Assembly: GCF_963855985.1 (NCBI RefSeq)
Contig: NC_087092.1
Span: 5,456,001-5,520,000 of the forward strand
DNA length: 64,000 nucleotides
Reading direction: 5' to 3'
Origin: Ostrinia nubilalis
Taxonomy: Eukaryota; Arthropoda; Insecta; Lepidoptera; Crambidae
Shown here: positions 43,113 to 53,550 of the stretch, piece after piece
Position numbering within the stretch: position 1 is the stretch's first letter
Layout: each line of letters begins with the position of its first letter
Translations under genes and position numbers: made by a program
The notes under the pieces: generated by a model
Database searches by the model: none
What the model was told of the DNA's origin: nothing
The model's input: the letters and a program-made list of their open reading frames with translations, nothing else

Positions 43113-44714
43113 ATGGATACGGAGGAACTCTTAAAGTTCCTCCGGGCCACTCACCCGGAGGTCCTCTCCGGGTTTAAAGCTCACATACGGGCAAAGACCC
43201 TCGCAAGCTCTGTGTATGAGGAGCCTGCTTCCCCGTCATGTCCCGAGGACGCCATGTGTGATCCGAACTCGGCCCCTCTACCAATCCCGCTCACGAACGA
43301 GCACTCTATTGTGATAGATCACCAATCCCATGCCCCCAGTAGGGACATGGAATGTGACTCTGTCTCAGACGCCGATGACGGTGGCTTCACCACCGTCAGT
43401 CGTCCGAAGAGGACCCGCAAATCCGCGGCCTCTCCCCCTCCTTCCCCCCCTGCGAAGGCCCTGAAGGCCAACTCAGGCCTCTCTCAGCCCTCGCAATCTT
43501 CCCAGCCCTCCGGCTCGCAGTCGAGCACCGGGCGGACTGTCAGAGTCCCCCCAGTCTTTGTCCAGGACAAGGAGTCCTGGAACAAGATTTCCGGCGCGCT
43601 CAAGGAGCGTCACATCAACTTCTCGCACGCTAAGTCGTGCAACGTAGGTATTAAGGTGTCCTTGTCCACCTCGGACGAGCACCGAGCCCTAACACGATTC
43701 CTAGATGAAAACCGTATCGGTTATCATACTTTCCCCCGCGAGGAGGAAAGGGAGCTGCGGGTTGTTATCCGTGGCCTTCCCAAGGAGCTAGACTCCGCCT
43801 CCATCTTGGCCGACCTCAAGGCCCAAAACTTCCCTGTCAAACAGGTTCATCGTCTGTACAGGACTCGTACTCGTGAACCATTTGACCTTGTCCAAGTAGT
43901 CTTGGACTATTCCGATGAAGCGAAATCGATTTTCAATTTGAAAACGGTTTGCTTCATCTCCGGGCTCAAAGTTGAGCCACCCCGAAAGCGCGGCGCTCCC
44001 GGCCAGTGCCACCGCTGTCAACATTACGGGCACGCTGCCCGTAATTGTCACGCCCGTCCTAGGTGCGTCAAGTGCCTAGGCGATCACGGCACAGCCGACT
44101 GTGTCCGTGACAAGGCCACAGCCACCGAACCACCGAGCTGCATACTGTGTGGTAGCCAGGGTCATCCTGCGAATTATCGCGGTTGTCCCCGGGCTCCACG
44201 CACTCAGCCGCGTGCCCCCATCCCCTCTGCCCCCAGGCAGATCAATGCTACTCGCAACTTTGCGGTAGCAAGTGAGGCTCCTAGCCTCCGCCCCAACAGG
44301 CCCAATGCTTGGGCTAGGCCTCTGGCCTACACCCAGGCTGCCAGCCTTACTCCCACACCCACCCAAACAGCTGTGGCCCCACCCGCGCTCCAGCAGGCTC
44401 CTCAACCCCACCCAGCCCCTAAGGCTACGCCAAAGGCACCTACCCAACAGGCGCCTAACCCAAGTCCCCCTGCCCCTAAGGCACCAGCCCACAAAGTCCC
44501 GGCCCCTCAGGCCAAGCCCCAGCCTTCACATTCACCTGCGGCTGACATTAAGTTGGTCAGAGACTTCTTTGGCCAAATTAATGTCGGCGAGATGTTTGTG
44601 ATCGCCGCAAAACTGCGCGCGACTAATGGCGAAGGCAACATCATGGATAGGTTATCTATCCTCGCCGAACACGTAGACTTTTGCTACGCTATCTCCTCTT
44701 TCCACGCTCCGTAA
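43113..44714 (+). CDS. Jockey ORF1 (gag-like) nucleic-acid-binding protein
   Basis: 533 residues from the ATG in CATGCCATGG (MDTEELLKFLRATHPEVL). The N-terminal third is acidic then Ser/Pro-rich and low in complexity. Residues about 145-285 form the conserved core that precedes the knuckles in Jockey gag proteins, including ELRVVIRGLPKEL. Three zinc knuckles follow: C-x2-C-x4-H-x4-C at about 299-312 (CHRCQHYGHAARNC), C-x2-C-x3-H-x4-C at 318-330 (CVKCLGDHGTADC) and a longer C-x2-C-x4-H-x6-C at 343-358 (CILCGSQGHPANYRGC). A long Pro/Ala/Gln-rich stretch precedes a conserved-looking C-terminus (IKLVRDFFGQINVGEMFVI). Known homologues package the element RNA and localise the RNP; that role is inferred. 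Its TAA stop overlaps the ORF2 start. Confidence 0.9.
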   Translation: MDTEELLKFLRATHPEVLSGFKAHIRAKTLASSVYEEPASPSCPEDAMCDPNSAPLPIPLTNEHSIVIDHQSHAPSRDMECDSVSDADDGGFTTVSRPKRTRKSAASPPPSPPAKALKANSGLSQPSQSSQPSGSQSSTGRTVRVPPVFVQDKESWNKISGALKERHINFSHAKSCNVGIKVSLSTSDEHRALTRFLDENRIGYHTFPREEERELRVVIRGLPKELDSASILADLKAQNFPVKQVHRLYRTRTREPFDLVQVVLDYSDEAKSIFNLKTVCFISGLKVEPPRKRGAPGQCHRCQHYGHAARNCHARPRCVKCLGDHGTADCVRDKATATEPPSCILCGSQGHPANYRGCPRAPRTQPRAPIPSAPRQINATRNFAVASEAPSLRPNRPNAWARPLAYTQAASLTPTPTQTAVAPPALQQAPQPHPAPKATPKAPTQQAPNPSPPAPKAPAHKVPAPQAKPQPSHSPAADIKLVRDFFGQINVGEMFVIAAKLRATNGEGNIMDRLSILAEHVDFCYAISSFHAP

Positions 44715-44716
44715 TG
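44712..44716 (+). promoter_or_regulatory. TAATG stop-start coupling site
   Basis: The ORF1 stop TAA and the ORF2 start ATG share one A. This arrangement supports termination-reinitiation, as shown experimentally for the Bombyx LINE SART1 (established knowledge). The use here is inferred. Confidence 0.75.
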
Positions 44717-47653
44717 GCTAATCCCACCGCTAGGATCAAACCCCGGTCAATCACCTTAGCATTTTTCAACGCTAACGGTCTTAGACAGCAAAAGGACGAG
44801 GTTACTCAGTTCCTTACCGACCACCAGGTCGACATCTTTCTGGTTCAAGAGACCCTCCTAACACCCTCTATTCGCAATCCTAGGATAGCGAACTACAATA
44901 TCATTAGACACGATAGGCCCACACGTGGCGGCGGCACGCTTATTTATTATAAGCGTTCTCTGCACTGTGCTTTAGTCGATCCCCCTTCTCTCTCTAACCT
45001 AGAAGTCTCACTCTGTCGGCTAGCCATGACCGGACACGAGCCCATCCTCATCGGCTCGGTTTACCTCTCCCCGAACAAGACTCCCTTAAGGAGCGACTTT
45101 CAGGCCCTCTTTGCTATGAATAGTGCAGTCATTCTTGGCGGCGACTTTAATAGCAAACACACTCATTGGGGTTGCGTAACATCCACTGCTAATGGCAACA
45201 TGTTAAGCGAACTCTCTGAGGAACTCATCTTTGACATCTTAGTCCCTATGACGCCCACTCACTATCCTTACAATGTCGAGCATCGGCCCGACATTCTGGA
45301 CATGGCAATTCTAAAGAATATAGGCCTCCGCCTACACTCTATAGAAACCATGCACGCGCTCACTTCTGACCATCGCCCGGTCGTACTCCAACTAGGCTCT
45401 CCTGAGTCTACACCCACTATGAAGACAGTTGTGGACTGGGACAAACTCAAGGTAAAACTTGGGAACTGTCAGAGCCCACAACTGTCCTCAATCCCCGACG
45501 ATATAGTTTCGCCTCACGAAACTATTCACGCGATCGATGCGCTCACTAGTCACATCTCGGTCGCCATCGGCGACTCGTCTAGGCAAGTGCCTGCGATGGC
45601 TAACCACCGTCTCAGGTTGCCGGACGACGCGCGAGAACTATTGAGGGCAAAGAACGCAGCCACTCGCGATTATGACGCTTATCCAACCGAGGAAAACAGA
45701 GTCCGCCTACGTTCCTTACAGCGCGCTGTCAAGGCCCGTATCGCGGAACTCCGTAACAATCAGTGGGATGATCTACTTAAAGAAATCTCGCCATCTCACC
45801 AAGCCTATTGGAAGTTGACGAGAGCCTTTAAGTCTGACACCGTAGCGTCCACGCCACCGCTTTTACGTCCCGATCAAACGCTTGCGTTTGACGACGACGC
45901 CAAAGCCGAATGTCTAGCCGACAGTCTAGAAGCACAGTGCTCCCCCAGTACCCTCCCAGTAGACTCTGCCCACCTCCGCATGGTGGACAGCGAAGTCGAA
46001 CGTAGAGCCGCCCTCCCTCCGACCACAACCCTAGACCCGACCAACGTCGACGAGGTGCGAACGATAATAATCAAAGGTTTCCGTCCCAACAAAGCCCCCG
46101 GCCCGGACCGTATCTCTAATAGAGTCTTACGCGCCCTGCCCGCCCCCCTAGTATACCTCTTGGTTGCTATTTTCAACGCGGCCATGTCTCACTGCATCTT
46201 TCCCGACGCGTGGAAAGAGGCAGAAGTCATTGGCATCCCGAAGCCCGGTAAGAAACTGGCTGACCCCACAAGCTACAGACCCATCAGTCTCTTAAAGACC
46301 ATGGGTAAGCTATACGAACGTATAATTGTCTCTCGATTAAGAGATTATGTTTTTTCTAATAATCTCTTAATAAACGAACAGTTTGGCTTCCGCGCCTCAC
46401 ATTCCTGCGTACAACAGGTGCACCGCTTAACGGAGCACATACTTAGCGGCCTCACTGCTAAGCCACCCGTAGGGACAGGAGTGCTATTCTTCGACGTAGC
46501 GAAGGCATTCGATAAAGTCTGGCACAATGGCTTGATTTACAAGCTTTACGAACTCGGTGTACCGGACAGTCTCGTGCACATCTTACGTGACTTTTTATCG
46601 AATCGCACCTTTCGTTACCGAGTAGATGGCTCCCTCTCCTCCCCCCGCCCCATAAGAGCCGGAGTCCCCCAGGGCTCCGTGCTCTCGCCCATCCTCTTTT
46701 CATTGTACGTCAATGACATCCCCAAATATCCGAATACGGATTTAGCCCTGTTTGCGGACGACACCGCACTCTACAAGTCCGGACGTAATCGGAATTACGT
46801 CATCTTGGCGCTCCAACGCGCAGTCACACAATTAGGCGAATGGTTCAGGAAGTGGCGTATCGAGGTAAATCCCGAAAAAAGTGCAGCAGTGTACTTTTCT
46901 AGGGCTTTGTCTGCGAAACGTCCTCCGGTTCGCACTCGTCCTAATGTCCCCACCCATCTCACCTTATTTGACCAAACTATTCCTTGGAAAAGTGAGGCCA
47001 AGTACTTAGGTGTCACTCTCGACCAGAGATTATCGTTCGCTCCGCACCTCAGACGCGTCTTGAGCCGTGCGAACCACTACATCCACCGACTCTACCACCT
47101 AGTTGGAAGGAAAAGTAAATTGTCACTTAGAAATAAGTTGACAATTTACAAAACCTGCATCCGTCCAGTGTTGACTTACGCCAGTCCGGTGTTTGCTCAC
47201 ACTTCCTGCACAGACCTTAAGAAATTCCAGACCCTCCAAAACAAATTCTTACGCCGAGCCGCGGATGCCCCGTGGTTCGTGCGTAATACGAATCTCCATA
47301 GAGATTTCGAGATCCCATCGATTGATCACTTTATGAAAGAAGCCTCTCGCCGCTACTTTGATAAAGCGATCAACCACAAGAACCCTCTTATCGTTAGCGC
47401 CGCCACGTATACACCCCAGAAAGATGTCGCTGCCCAATACCGACGACCTAGGCATGTCCTAGACGACCCGGACGATCCTATTACCGAATTTCTGAACACA
47501 GACATCACTGCCTTAAGCACGCCAACTACTCCACAACACAGTAGCTCGTTACACCGTACTCGCCGGCGAGTACGAGGCCCTGCTTTCCATTTCGGACGGT
47601 ACAGACATGTACCGGGCCGGTTCTCCCCTATCCGTCCCCCGGACACGGCCTGA
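44714..47653 (+). CDS. Jockey ORF2: AP endonuclease and reverse transcriptase
   Basis: 979 residues from the ATG at 44714, which shares its A with the ORF1 stop (TAATG at 44712-44716). The frame is open for 11 codons upstream, but the overlapping ATG is the more likely start. The endonuclease has FFNANGL, QETLL (E46), GGDFNSKH (D144, N146) and TSDHRPV (S218-D219-H220). The reverse transcriptase has KAPGPDRISNRVLRALP, SYRPISLLKTMGKLYERI, FFDVAKAFDKVWH (D594), GVPQGSVLSPILF and FADD (680-683). The C-terminal ~250 residues lack RNase H motifs, as expected for Jockey. It nicks target DNA and reverse transcribes the RNA in place. No stops or frameshifts interrupt it, so it may be active. Clade placement rests on motif similarity, the knuckled ORF1 and the poly(A) tail. 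Confidence 0.94.
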   Translation: MANPTARIKPRSITLAFFNANGLRQQKDEVTQFLTDHQVDIFLVQETLLTPSIRNPRIANYNIIRHDRPTRGGGTLIYYKRSLHCALVDPPSLSNLEVSLCRLAMTGHEPILIGSVYLSPNKTPLRSDFQALFAMNSAVILGGDFNSKHTHWGCVTSTANGNMLSELSEELIFDILVPMTPTHYPYNVEHRPDILDMAILKNIGLRLHSIETMHALTSDHRPVVLQLGSPESTPTMKTVVDWDKLKVKLGNCQSPQLSSIPDDIVSPHETIHAIDALTSHISVAIGDSSRQVPAMANHRLRLPDDARELLRAKNAATRDYDAYPTEENRVRLRSLQRAVKARIAELRNNQWDDLLKEISPSHQAYWKLTRAFKSDTVASTPPLLRPDQTLAFDDDAKAECLADSLEAQCSPSTLPVDSAHLRMVDSEVERRAALPPTTTLDPTNVDEVRTIIIKGFRPNKAPGPDRISNRVLRALPAPLVYLLVAIFNAAMSHCIFPDAWKEAEVIGIPKPGKKLADPTSYRPISLLKTMGKLYERIIVSRLRDYVFSNNLLINEQFGFRASHSCVQQVHRLTEHILSGLTAKPPVGTGVLFFDVAKAFDKVWHNGLIYKLYELGVPDSLVHILRDFLSNRTFRYRVDGSLSSPRPIRAGVPQGSVLSPILFSLYVNDIPKYPNTDLALFADDTALYKSGRNRNYVILALQRAVTQLGEWFRKWRIEVNPEKSAAVYFSRALSAKRPPVRTRPNVPTHLTLFDQTIPWKSEAKYLGVTLDQRLSFAPHLRRVLSRANHYIHRLYHLVGRKSKLSLRNKLTIYKTCIRPVLTYASPVFAHTSCTDLKKFQTLQNKFLRRAADAPWFVRNTNLHRDFEIPSIDHFMKEASRRYFDKAINHKNPLIVSAATYTPQKDVAAQYRRPRHVLDDPDDPITEFLNTDITALSTPTTPQHSSSLHRTRRRVRGPAFHFGRYRHVPGRFSPIRPPDTA

Positions 47654-48026
47654 GCCGAGGTCCGAGCCTACCGTGGCGCCCTCAGGCCGCGTCCGTAGTC
47701 CCCTCGATCGGGCCCACTAGAATGAGCCCGCCGTAGGCTGGACTTGGGTCCAACACCGCGGTGGGCAACCCTCTAGTTGGGTTCGCCACTGATCGGGCGC
47801 CTTATGCGCTCGATACGGCCCGATCGCGAACGTCGGTCTGCGACCGACGCGGACGAGCCTGGGCTTCGCTACGCGAAGCCCACACTCGGCCTCGTCGGCA
47901 CGCGCACCAACGATCGCCAAACGGCTAGAGTACCTTCTGTACTCGCCACTCTGCCCGGTGAAGCTGGAAAAGCTCCTCAAGCTACCAGCGCGCGTCCCTT
48001 CAAAAAAAAAAAAAAAAAAAAAAAAA
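47654..48026 (+). other. 3' UTR with stem-loops and poly(A) of the Jockey element
   Basis: GC-rich 3' UTR with two adjacent hairpins: CGTCGGT-CTGCG-ACCGACG (47831-47849) and GGGCTTCG-CTACG-CGAAGCCC (47861-47881). Poly(A) runs from 48002 to 48026 with no AATAAA upstream. The hairpins are candidates for recognition by the reverse transcriptase. Confidence 0.7.
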
Positions 48027-48510
48027 CTGACTGAACCTTGACCTTCCTGAGAGAATAATTGGGATTCGATGGTGAGATGACCACCATACCGATTATTGAT
48101 TGATTGCGATTGTTCTTGTCCATCCCTATGAGCAAAAGTTCCGATTAACGCATTATGCATTTCATATAATATTTTTTCACAAATTTTAATAAATAATAAA
48201 CTAATAAGTATTTCAAATTCTTGTTTAGGTTAATTGAGAAAGATTATTAATTGTATTTTGAAAGGATAAAGTCACAAAAAAGTGATGAATTTTTATACCT
48301 CAATATTTTTATTCTTAGGAAGTTGGATTCATGAAACGAAATGTTTCATCTGTCTAAATCACCATCATAAGCTGAATGAACTAACAGGGTCCCTCCTATT
48401 TGTAATGCATAGTGGCCAGCACGTCAAATTGTTAAGATGTATTTTACTGCAAAATAGAATCACCGATCATCAGAGGCACCTTCAAAGTGAGACCTATACC
48501 AGCTAAACTG
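48027..48510. other. Gap without recognisable gene
   Basis: AT-rich; the frame at 48282-48506 is motif-free. AGCACGTCAAATTG near 48420 recalls the end of the GCACATCAACC MITE family. Confidence 0.4.
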
Positions 48511-48519
48511 CAGGAGAAC

Positions 48520-48780
48520 CGTCTGTAGTGGTACGGACATGGTTATGAGGCGACTATCCGTCCACATGAACAGAAAAGTGCTAGACATCGAAACTAAGCC
48601 CTGAGGACGAGGAAGACCCCGGATCACATGGATATCCGTAGTAAATAAGGACCTCAAAGATGCCCAAGTCAATAGAGAGACGACCCAGGACCGAGTCGCC
48701 TGGAGACGTGATATGGAGGGCCGACCCCAAATAAAATTGGAAAGGGCCAGGCAAAGAGAGAAGAAAGTATTGTCGCAGTA
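48520..48780 (+). pseudogene. LINE ORF2 C-terminal fragment
   Basis: In one frame VMRRLSVHMNRKVLDIETKP is followed by a stop and then GRGRPRITW, QDRVAWRRDMEGRP and a normal stop. This GRPR-x-x-W and DR-x-x-WR pattern is the tail of RTE-type or related LINE reverse transcriptases. The preceding WYGH lies in another frame, so there is a frameshift. It is a decayed fragment without RT core. Confidence 0.65.
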
Positions 48781-48789
48781 ACCTTCTTA

Positions 48790-49375
48790 CTTTGACTATG
48801 ATTCAAGTAGTCCTTTGAACAATACAATATTAATTCTTTTCCAAAGAATTCTGCGTTCTGAAAGGCGCCTGGAGTGAGTATTTCAGCTTCAGCCTGAACG
48901 ATCGATTTCACTATAAATGTTTTTGTTGTTAATCTTTTATTTATTCGTTTCAAACAAATGGCTTTTTCGTGTTATCTAGATACAAAGCGTCTTTTTAAAC
49001 GTGTTATTACCAGTTCTTTAAAGTTACAGATAGAAATAAAAAACCTGTGACGCAAGTTCTTGGCAGCAGACCAATTTCTGCCTTAAAATTTTAACCTTGA
49101 AAGCTAAAAAGCTAGCAGCTTTGTTCAGATTATTTGAAGTGACTACGACAATATAATAAACTGTAAATCACGAAATTCTAAGTTCTTTTTAGCTCTACTC
49201 TGTCTTTACAAGCTGGAATTGACCTGCATTTTCAATAAAAGAAGTTTACATGTGCAGTATTAAATACTAGTACCTAGCCTACGAGTATGTAGCCAATAAA
49301 AATGATACAGAAGGATGTAATATCTGCAATTTAGTATGTCTGCGCGAAATTATCCTTTACTTGCTACAGTCTACG
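48790..49375. other. Gap without recognisable gene
   Basis: AT-rich with no recognisable element. Confidence 0.4.
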
Positions 49376-49380
49376 TACGG

Positions 49381-49473
49381 ACGACAGAACATCAACCTAA
49401 ACACAGTGGCGTCTTATCTCATTGTAATACAGGCTATTTTGCAACAAAAATGTATAGGTTGATGTGCTGTCGA
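49381..49473. mobile_element. GCACATCAACCTA-family small MITE
   Basis: ACGACAGAACATCAACCTAA at the left mirrors TATAGGTTGATGTGCTGTCG at the right, and the core AATACAGGCTATTTTGCAAC matches the copy at 27706-27802. About 93 bp. Confidence 0.7.
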
Positions 49474-49744
49474 CTTAGCTCCCTCCCTAACCCCGTAAAT
49501 TCTAGGTCACGGCCCGTACATGTAATCTTGCGGAGCTAAACGTGCCTTACATTTATTCGGCCACCTTCATCGGCATTCTGTCCGCATTCTATGCTAATAA
49601 GTTACCTTAAAGAGAGGTAGAGTTTAATTTTACAAATATAGCATTAAATATAATTAAACTAGCTACGACTACGACTTCTCGGTCTGTTATAATGTATTTG
49701 TCGCGTGCGTTATTCGATCAGAAATACTTTATTTCTTAGTTCAA

Positions 49745-49800
49745 CTAAATGACGCCCACTGCTGGACAAAGGCCTCATTCAAGATTCCGCGACCTTCATT
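49745..49800 (-). mobile_element. RTE 3'-end fragment
   Basis: GACGCCCACTGCTGGACAAA with GGCCTCATTCAAG and CGCGACCTTCA is the same 3' sequence as at 11240-11345, shortened. Confidence 0.6.
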
Positions 49801-49899
49801 TATTTCTCACTAAAGGCACAGTTAACATAATAAGTATTCGTTTAAAGGTATAAATAAGTGTTTAAACCGCTATCGCACTATCATGAAAAATGATTGATT

Positions 49900-50075
49900 T
49901 TCCATCCAAACTTTCATCCTATTTAAGCCGCTGAAAGTTTTATTTTTATGACAAAAAGTAGCCTATTTAAGTCTTCAAGGTCTAAACTATCTTTGTACCA
50001 AAATTAATTGCTTCAGTAGTTTTGAAAAGGTAACAGACAGGCAGTATAACTTTCGTATTTATAATTACTTGTATA
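49900..50075 (-). mobile_element. Helitron-like remnant
   Basis: AACAGACAGGCAGTATAACT then TTCGTATTTATAATTACTTG is the reverse of a start resembling the Helitron at 41016. The GC-rich CTAG end is absent. Confidence 0.45.
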
Positions 50076-50079
50076 CAGC

Positions 50080-52230
50080 TTCCAGGAACCGCCCGAATAT
50101 CCAATCACAACTGACCTTTAACAACGTTATCGTGCGTGTGTGTGCCTACTTCCTATGTGTGTTCCCTAATCGATAGAGCGGGAGAAATGTTACGCAAAGT
50201 GCAAAGGTAACTGCAATCGCAGCTGCTATTTATAGCTCGCCCGGGCAAGCCCCTACTAGGGGTAGGAACAGACTGGCCTGGACCCCTACTAGGGAAATAG
50301 AAATTAGAAAAAAAGTCATGACGACTATTATAAAGGTCTTCTACTAGCGAATTCCATGGTATAAAAAGTTACAGCAACTATTTTATAGGTCTTCACAGAC
50401 TTACTTTTGCAGTTTTTCTGCAGATTTCTGGAAATATTTTTCCTTGTAGAAACAAGGCGGTAGGTTTAAAAAAAATAGTAGGTATAAGAGTTCCTACCTA
50501 TTATGTAATTCAGATCCAGTAAAAGTACAACCACTTTAGACTTGGCTCTGCTTGCTTACTTGCACTGAAATTTTTTGATTACCGCTTTTACTTTAAGCTT
50601 TACAATATTTTTTATCCACGAGGAAGCTCTTGGTTCGCATCTCATTAACTAACGTTAAACAGTACACATAGCTCTCCTATCAAAATCTCCAGATTTCCTT
50701 TAAGATTTTACAATAATTTAGTTTAGTTTTCAATTGTTTTAATTAAGCATCTCAACAAGATTAAACAAACGCCAATCTTTCTTCGTTATGTAGGTATATT
50801 CAGCTGCCGTAATCCGTATAATGTGGTCCCATAATAATTGTCAATGAGCAAATTAAATGAGCAAAATCCAGCCTTTTCGGCCATTCAAGCCCACAGTTAG
50901 CACATTGCCAAATAACAGCCTTGTATCGCATGTACAAACAAAAGTTAACAAGTACATAGACTCATTTTTATTTACTCAGATTTTAAATTCGAAAGGTCAG
51001 AGCGTCCCGTGTTTGCTGAACCGTGTTAGTTCCAGTTTTTGAGATATCTGTCCCTTTCTATCGAGGCCCGGGGAAACCTAGATTCAGCTGCAATATAATT
51101 TGAGACCTAGGTCAATCAATTGTGGACTTTATCGCTGGGGGATACGGCCTTCAGAGCCGATAGGAAGCGAGCAATGTGTGAGCCATTCGAACATTGTATG
51201 CAGAAAACCTGTTGCGTCCCACTCGTACGTCACGATATTGGAATTAAATCAATATTGGACGTGAGTGCGTTCGGCGTTAAAATGGATGGTGCTATTTCAT
51301 ATCAGCATGATCAAGATTTCCATTTTCTGCATTGTAAGTTATGAAATGAAGACACCGATAATGGAGATGAATTTGATAAATGTATACTCAGATACGAAAA
51401 CATAAATCTACTTTATTGAGTGTGTTTTTTGAATCGCCAAATAGGTATTAGATAACATTAATGGCAGATTCTTCATTTTCATATTATATTCTCATTACCA
51501 TACATAAAAATTAACTGTACAAAATTATTTTTTAAACAATCGTTTGCTTTTTAACCATAGAATCATTCGTAGTTATTCGTAGCACCCTATAAAATCAATA
51601 ATAAGACAACTAAGATGAAGAAATCAGTCGTCTTAAGTCTATAATGAACAAATAGGAATCGATTGTTTAAGTCAAGTTCTAGTTCAAGTAACCACAAATT
51701 ACTTTTTTGGAAAAAATATTACCTACTTTACGTGAGCCGTTTCAATAATTATTTTTCAACTCGCAGCTCGTTTGTGTCTGTTTTCAGGAAATATTTCTGA
51801 ATAAAAATAATGAAATACGTCGAGGTGAAACAAAATCAAACTGGTATGACGATACTGAGCCAATTAAAGTGGATGTCGTTCGCAGAGCGAAATATTCAAG
51901 TGTATTTTAATTATTAATCAATATCAAAATGAAATATTTGTAAAGTTTAAAATATTTGGTATCCAGACGAACAGCTATCGGAATGTTAATATTAAATTAC
52001 TGATTGGAAGTTCTTAACATGATAAACAATTTAGACATATAAAAGATTTAAAATATTCTACTAACTACGAGTACTTACGATCATAACACGAACATCGTTC
52101 CCTATTAACTGGAAACGAGGCCACGTGTAGGCCGTAGCGCTAACAATGTTATAACTACAAATATAGAATTATTATAATTGACACATAACATTATTAATTT
52201 CGCTCTATACACTCACTTATAAGGTAGAAA
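50080..52230. other. Long AT-rich gap
   Basis: CCCCTACTAGGG occurs twice near 50250-50295. Otherwise no element or gene is recognised; the frames at 50857-51042 and 51120-51344 lack motifs. Confidence 0.4.
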
Positions 52231-52233
52231 TAA

Positions 52234-52391
52234 GAGCCAATACACACGATGCGTTGCGGCGGCGGTGCGATGCCGGAGCGGTGTCGCTGCAACATCTTGC
52301 ATAGAAATATGAGTGGCTATCACATGAGCTGTGCGGCGACACGGCGAAATCTTTGCGGAGCGATGCCGCAACGCATCGTGTGCTTTGGCTC
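52234..52391. mobile_element. GAGCCAAAGCACACGAT-family MITE, short copy
   Basis: GAGCCAATACACACGATGCG mirrors CGCATCGTGTGCTTTGGCTC, flanked by TAA on both sides (52231-52233, 52392-52394). It is 158 bp and lacks the GAGAC-rich fold-back present at 15057-15502. Confidence 0.85.
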
Positions 52392-52570
52392 TAAGGTGTA
52401 AATAAGCTAGCGTCGAAAAAACGCCTCGAGAAACTCCGTCAACGAATTTCGCTTGAAATTTTATCACTCTCAGGGAAGTGTAATAAAATTCGGGAAGACA
52501 AAATTGGATCACTCCGCAGGCTCCGCTTTGTGAAGTGACGGATAAGAACAATACTTTTAAAGGACAAATG

Positions 52571-52664
52571 TACGGACGAGCACGTCAAGCTATACACAGT
52601 GGTATCTTATGTCGTTGTGTTAAGGACTATTTTTCAACAAAAATGTGTAGTTTCATGTGCTGAT
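52571..52664. mobile_element. GCACATCAACC-family MITE, diverged
   Basis: TACGGACGAGCACGTCAAGC at the left faces TAGTTTCATGTGCTGA at the right. The core CTATTTTTCAACAAAAATGT corresponds to that of the copy at 49381. Confidence 0.6.
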
Positions 52665-52723
52665 TGTATAATGTAGTACGCACATCTTGAATGGGAAGTA
52701 TGACCTTTGACCAAAATTACAAA

Positions 52724-52834
52724 CTTCTGTACTGTGATTAATCCTAAGTTAACGTGATTTAAAATTAATAACAGTACAGAAGATCAACAACTTAGAAGCA
52801 AATTACATTTTAAGTAAAATTGTAATTTACTTCT
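52724..52834. repeat. Two adjacent imperfect hairpins
   Basis: CTTCTGTACTGTGATTAAT pairs with ATTAATAACAGTACAGAAG (52724-52782), and AGAAGCAAATTACA pairs with TGTAATTTACTTCT (52794-52834). They may be the remains of fold-back elements. Confidence 0.6.
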
Positions 52835-52864
52835 AAATTGTTTACGTTACATTAAACTTATTAC

Positions 52865-53060
52865 TAGCTTTTGCCCGCGGCTTCGCCCTCGTGAATATTG
52901 CTGAAAGGTTTTATTGCGCACGTCCCTTTCAAAAACCGGAATGAAAACTTCACTATGAAAAAATCTAACAGCCAAAGCAATTCCCTGCCATTTATCCATA
53001 GTAAACATTTTTGCAATTTCAAATCTTTTTGAAGCAGTAAAAAAATAAACTCAAGTGTAG
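52865..53060 (-). mobile_element. Helitron-like 3' end
   Basis: A-CTAGCTTTTGCCCGCGGCT on the plus strand is the complement of a Helitron terminus (GC-rich hairpin, then CTAG-T). CGTCCCTTTCAAAAACCGGA follows, equivalent to the CCGGTTTTTGAAACAGGGAC block at 41120-41139. The 5' end is lost. Confidence 0.65.
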
Positions 53061-53441
53061 ATACCAAAAATTCGAAGTTTTGTTATGCGGAGCACACACA
53101 GAACGAAAAGGCCACATACCTTAATACCAGTTCGGGTATCACAAAGGATTCAAAATGGCGTCCGATGGGTCACTCACAATCGGAATCCGCGTCTCTTTGG
53201 TCGAATAATTCCTGATATTGCACTGGTTTATTAAATACCGCAAATATACCTATGGTTCGTATACCGTTATGACGAGCTGATATCTGAGGGTTGTGTTTTA
53301 ATTACGAAATACATTGGTATCCTGTGAAATAGATATTGGGTGTAGTTATTTGAGATGTCCCGCCTGCGCATCGGACTCTACATTTTTGTAGCAAAAAAGC
53401 ACCTTTTTCAATCATTAAAGTTTATTGTTCAGCAGGACGTA

Positions 53442-53550
53442 CAGTCAGCGTCACATAGTTCGTGATGTCTAAAGTGGCCAAAAAGTTGACAACACCACCC
53501 TAATCTAAGTAAATTGTAACACAGACGAATTACGACCTTTTACCTGACTG
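53442..53550. mobile_element. CAGTCAGC-family MITE, short copy
   Basis: CAGTCAGCGTCACATAGTTC at the left and a short CTGACTG at the right, with TA on both sides (53440-53441, 53551-53552). It contains CTAAAGTGGCCAAAAAG as in the copies at 3297 and 41288. Confidence 0.65.

Larger units (their letters stand above)
42487..48026 (+). mobile_element. Jockey-clade non-LTR retrotransposon, near full length
   Basis: A 5' region of ~625 bp, ORF1 (43113-44714), ORF2 (44714-47653), a ~350-bp 3' UTR and a poly(A) run of 25 A (48002-48026) make a complete Jockey-type element. It is much richer in GC than its surroundings. Both ORFs are open and catalytic motifs are kept. The 5' boundary is set where similarity to the MITE at 42374 stops and is uncertain by tens of bases. 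A short CTGAACC occurs both upstream (42466) and just after the tail (about 48031), but it is too short to call as target duplication. Confidence 0.88.

Noticed and set aside
52213..52551. 112-residue minus-strand open frame
   Set aside because: It runs across the whole MITE at 52234-52391 and has no motif; it is a frame through repeat DNA.
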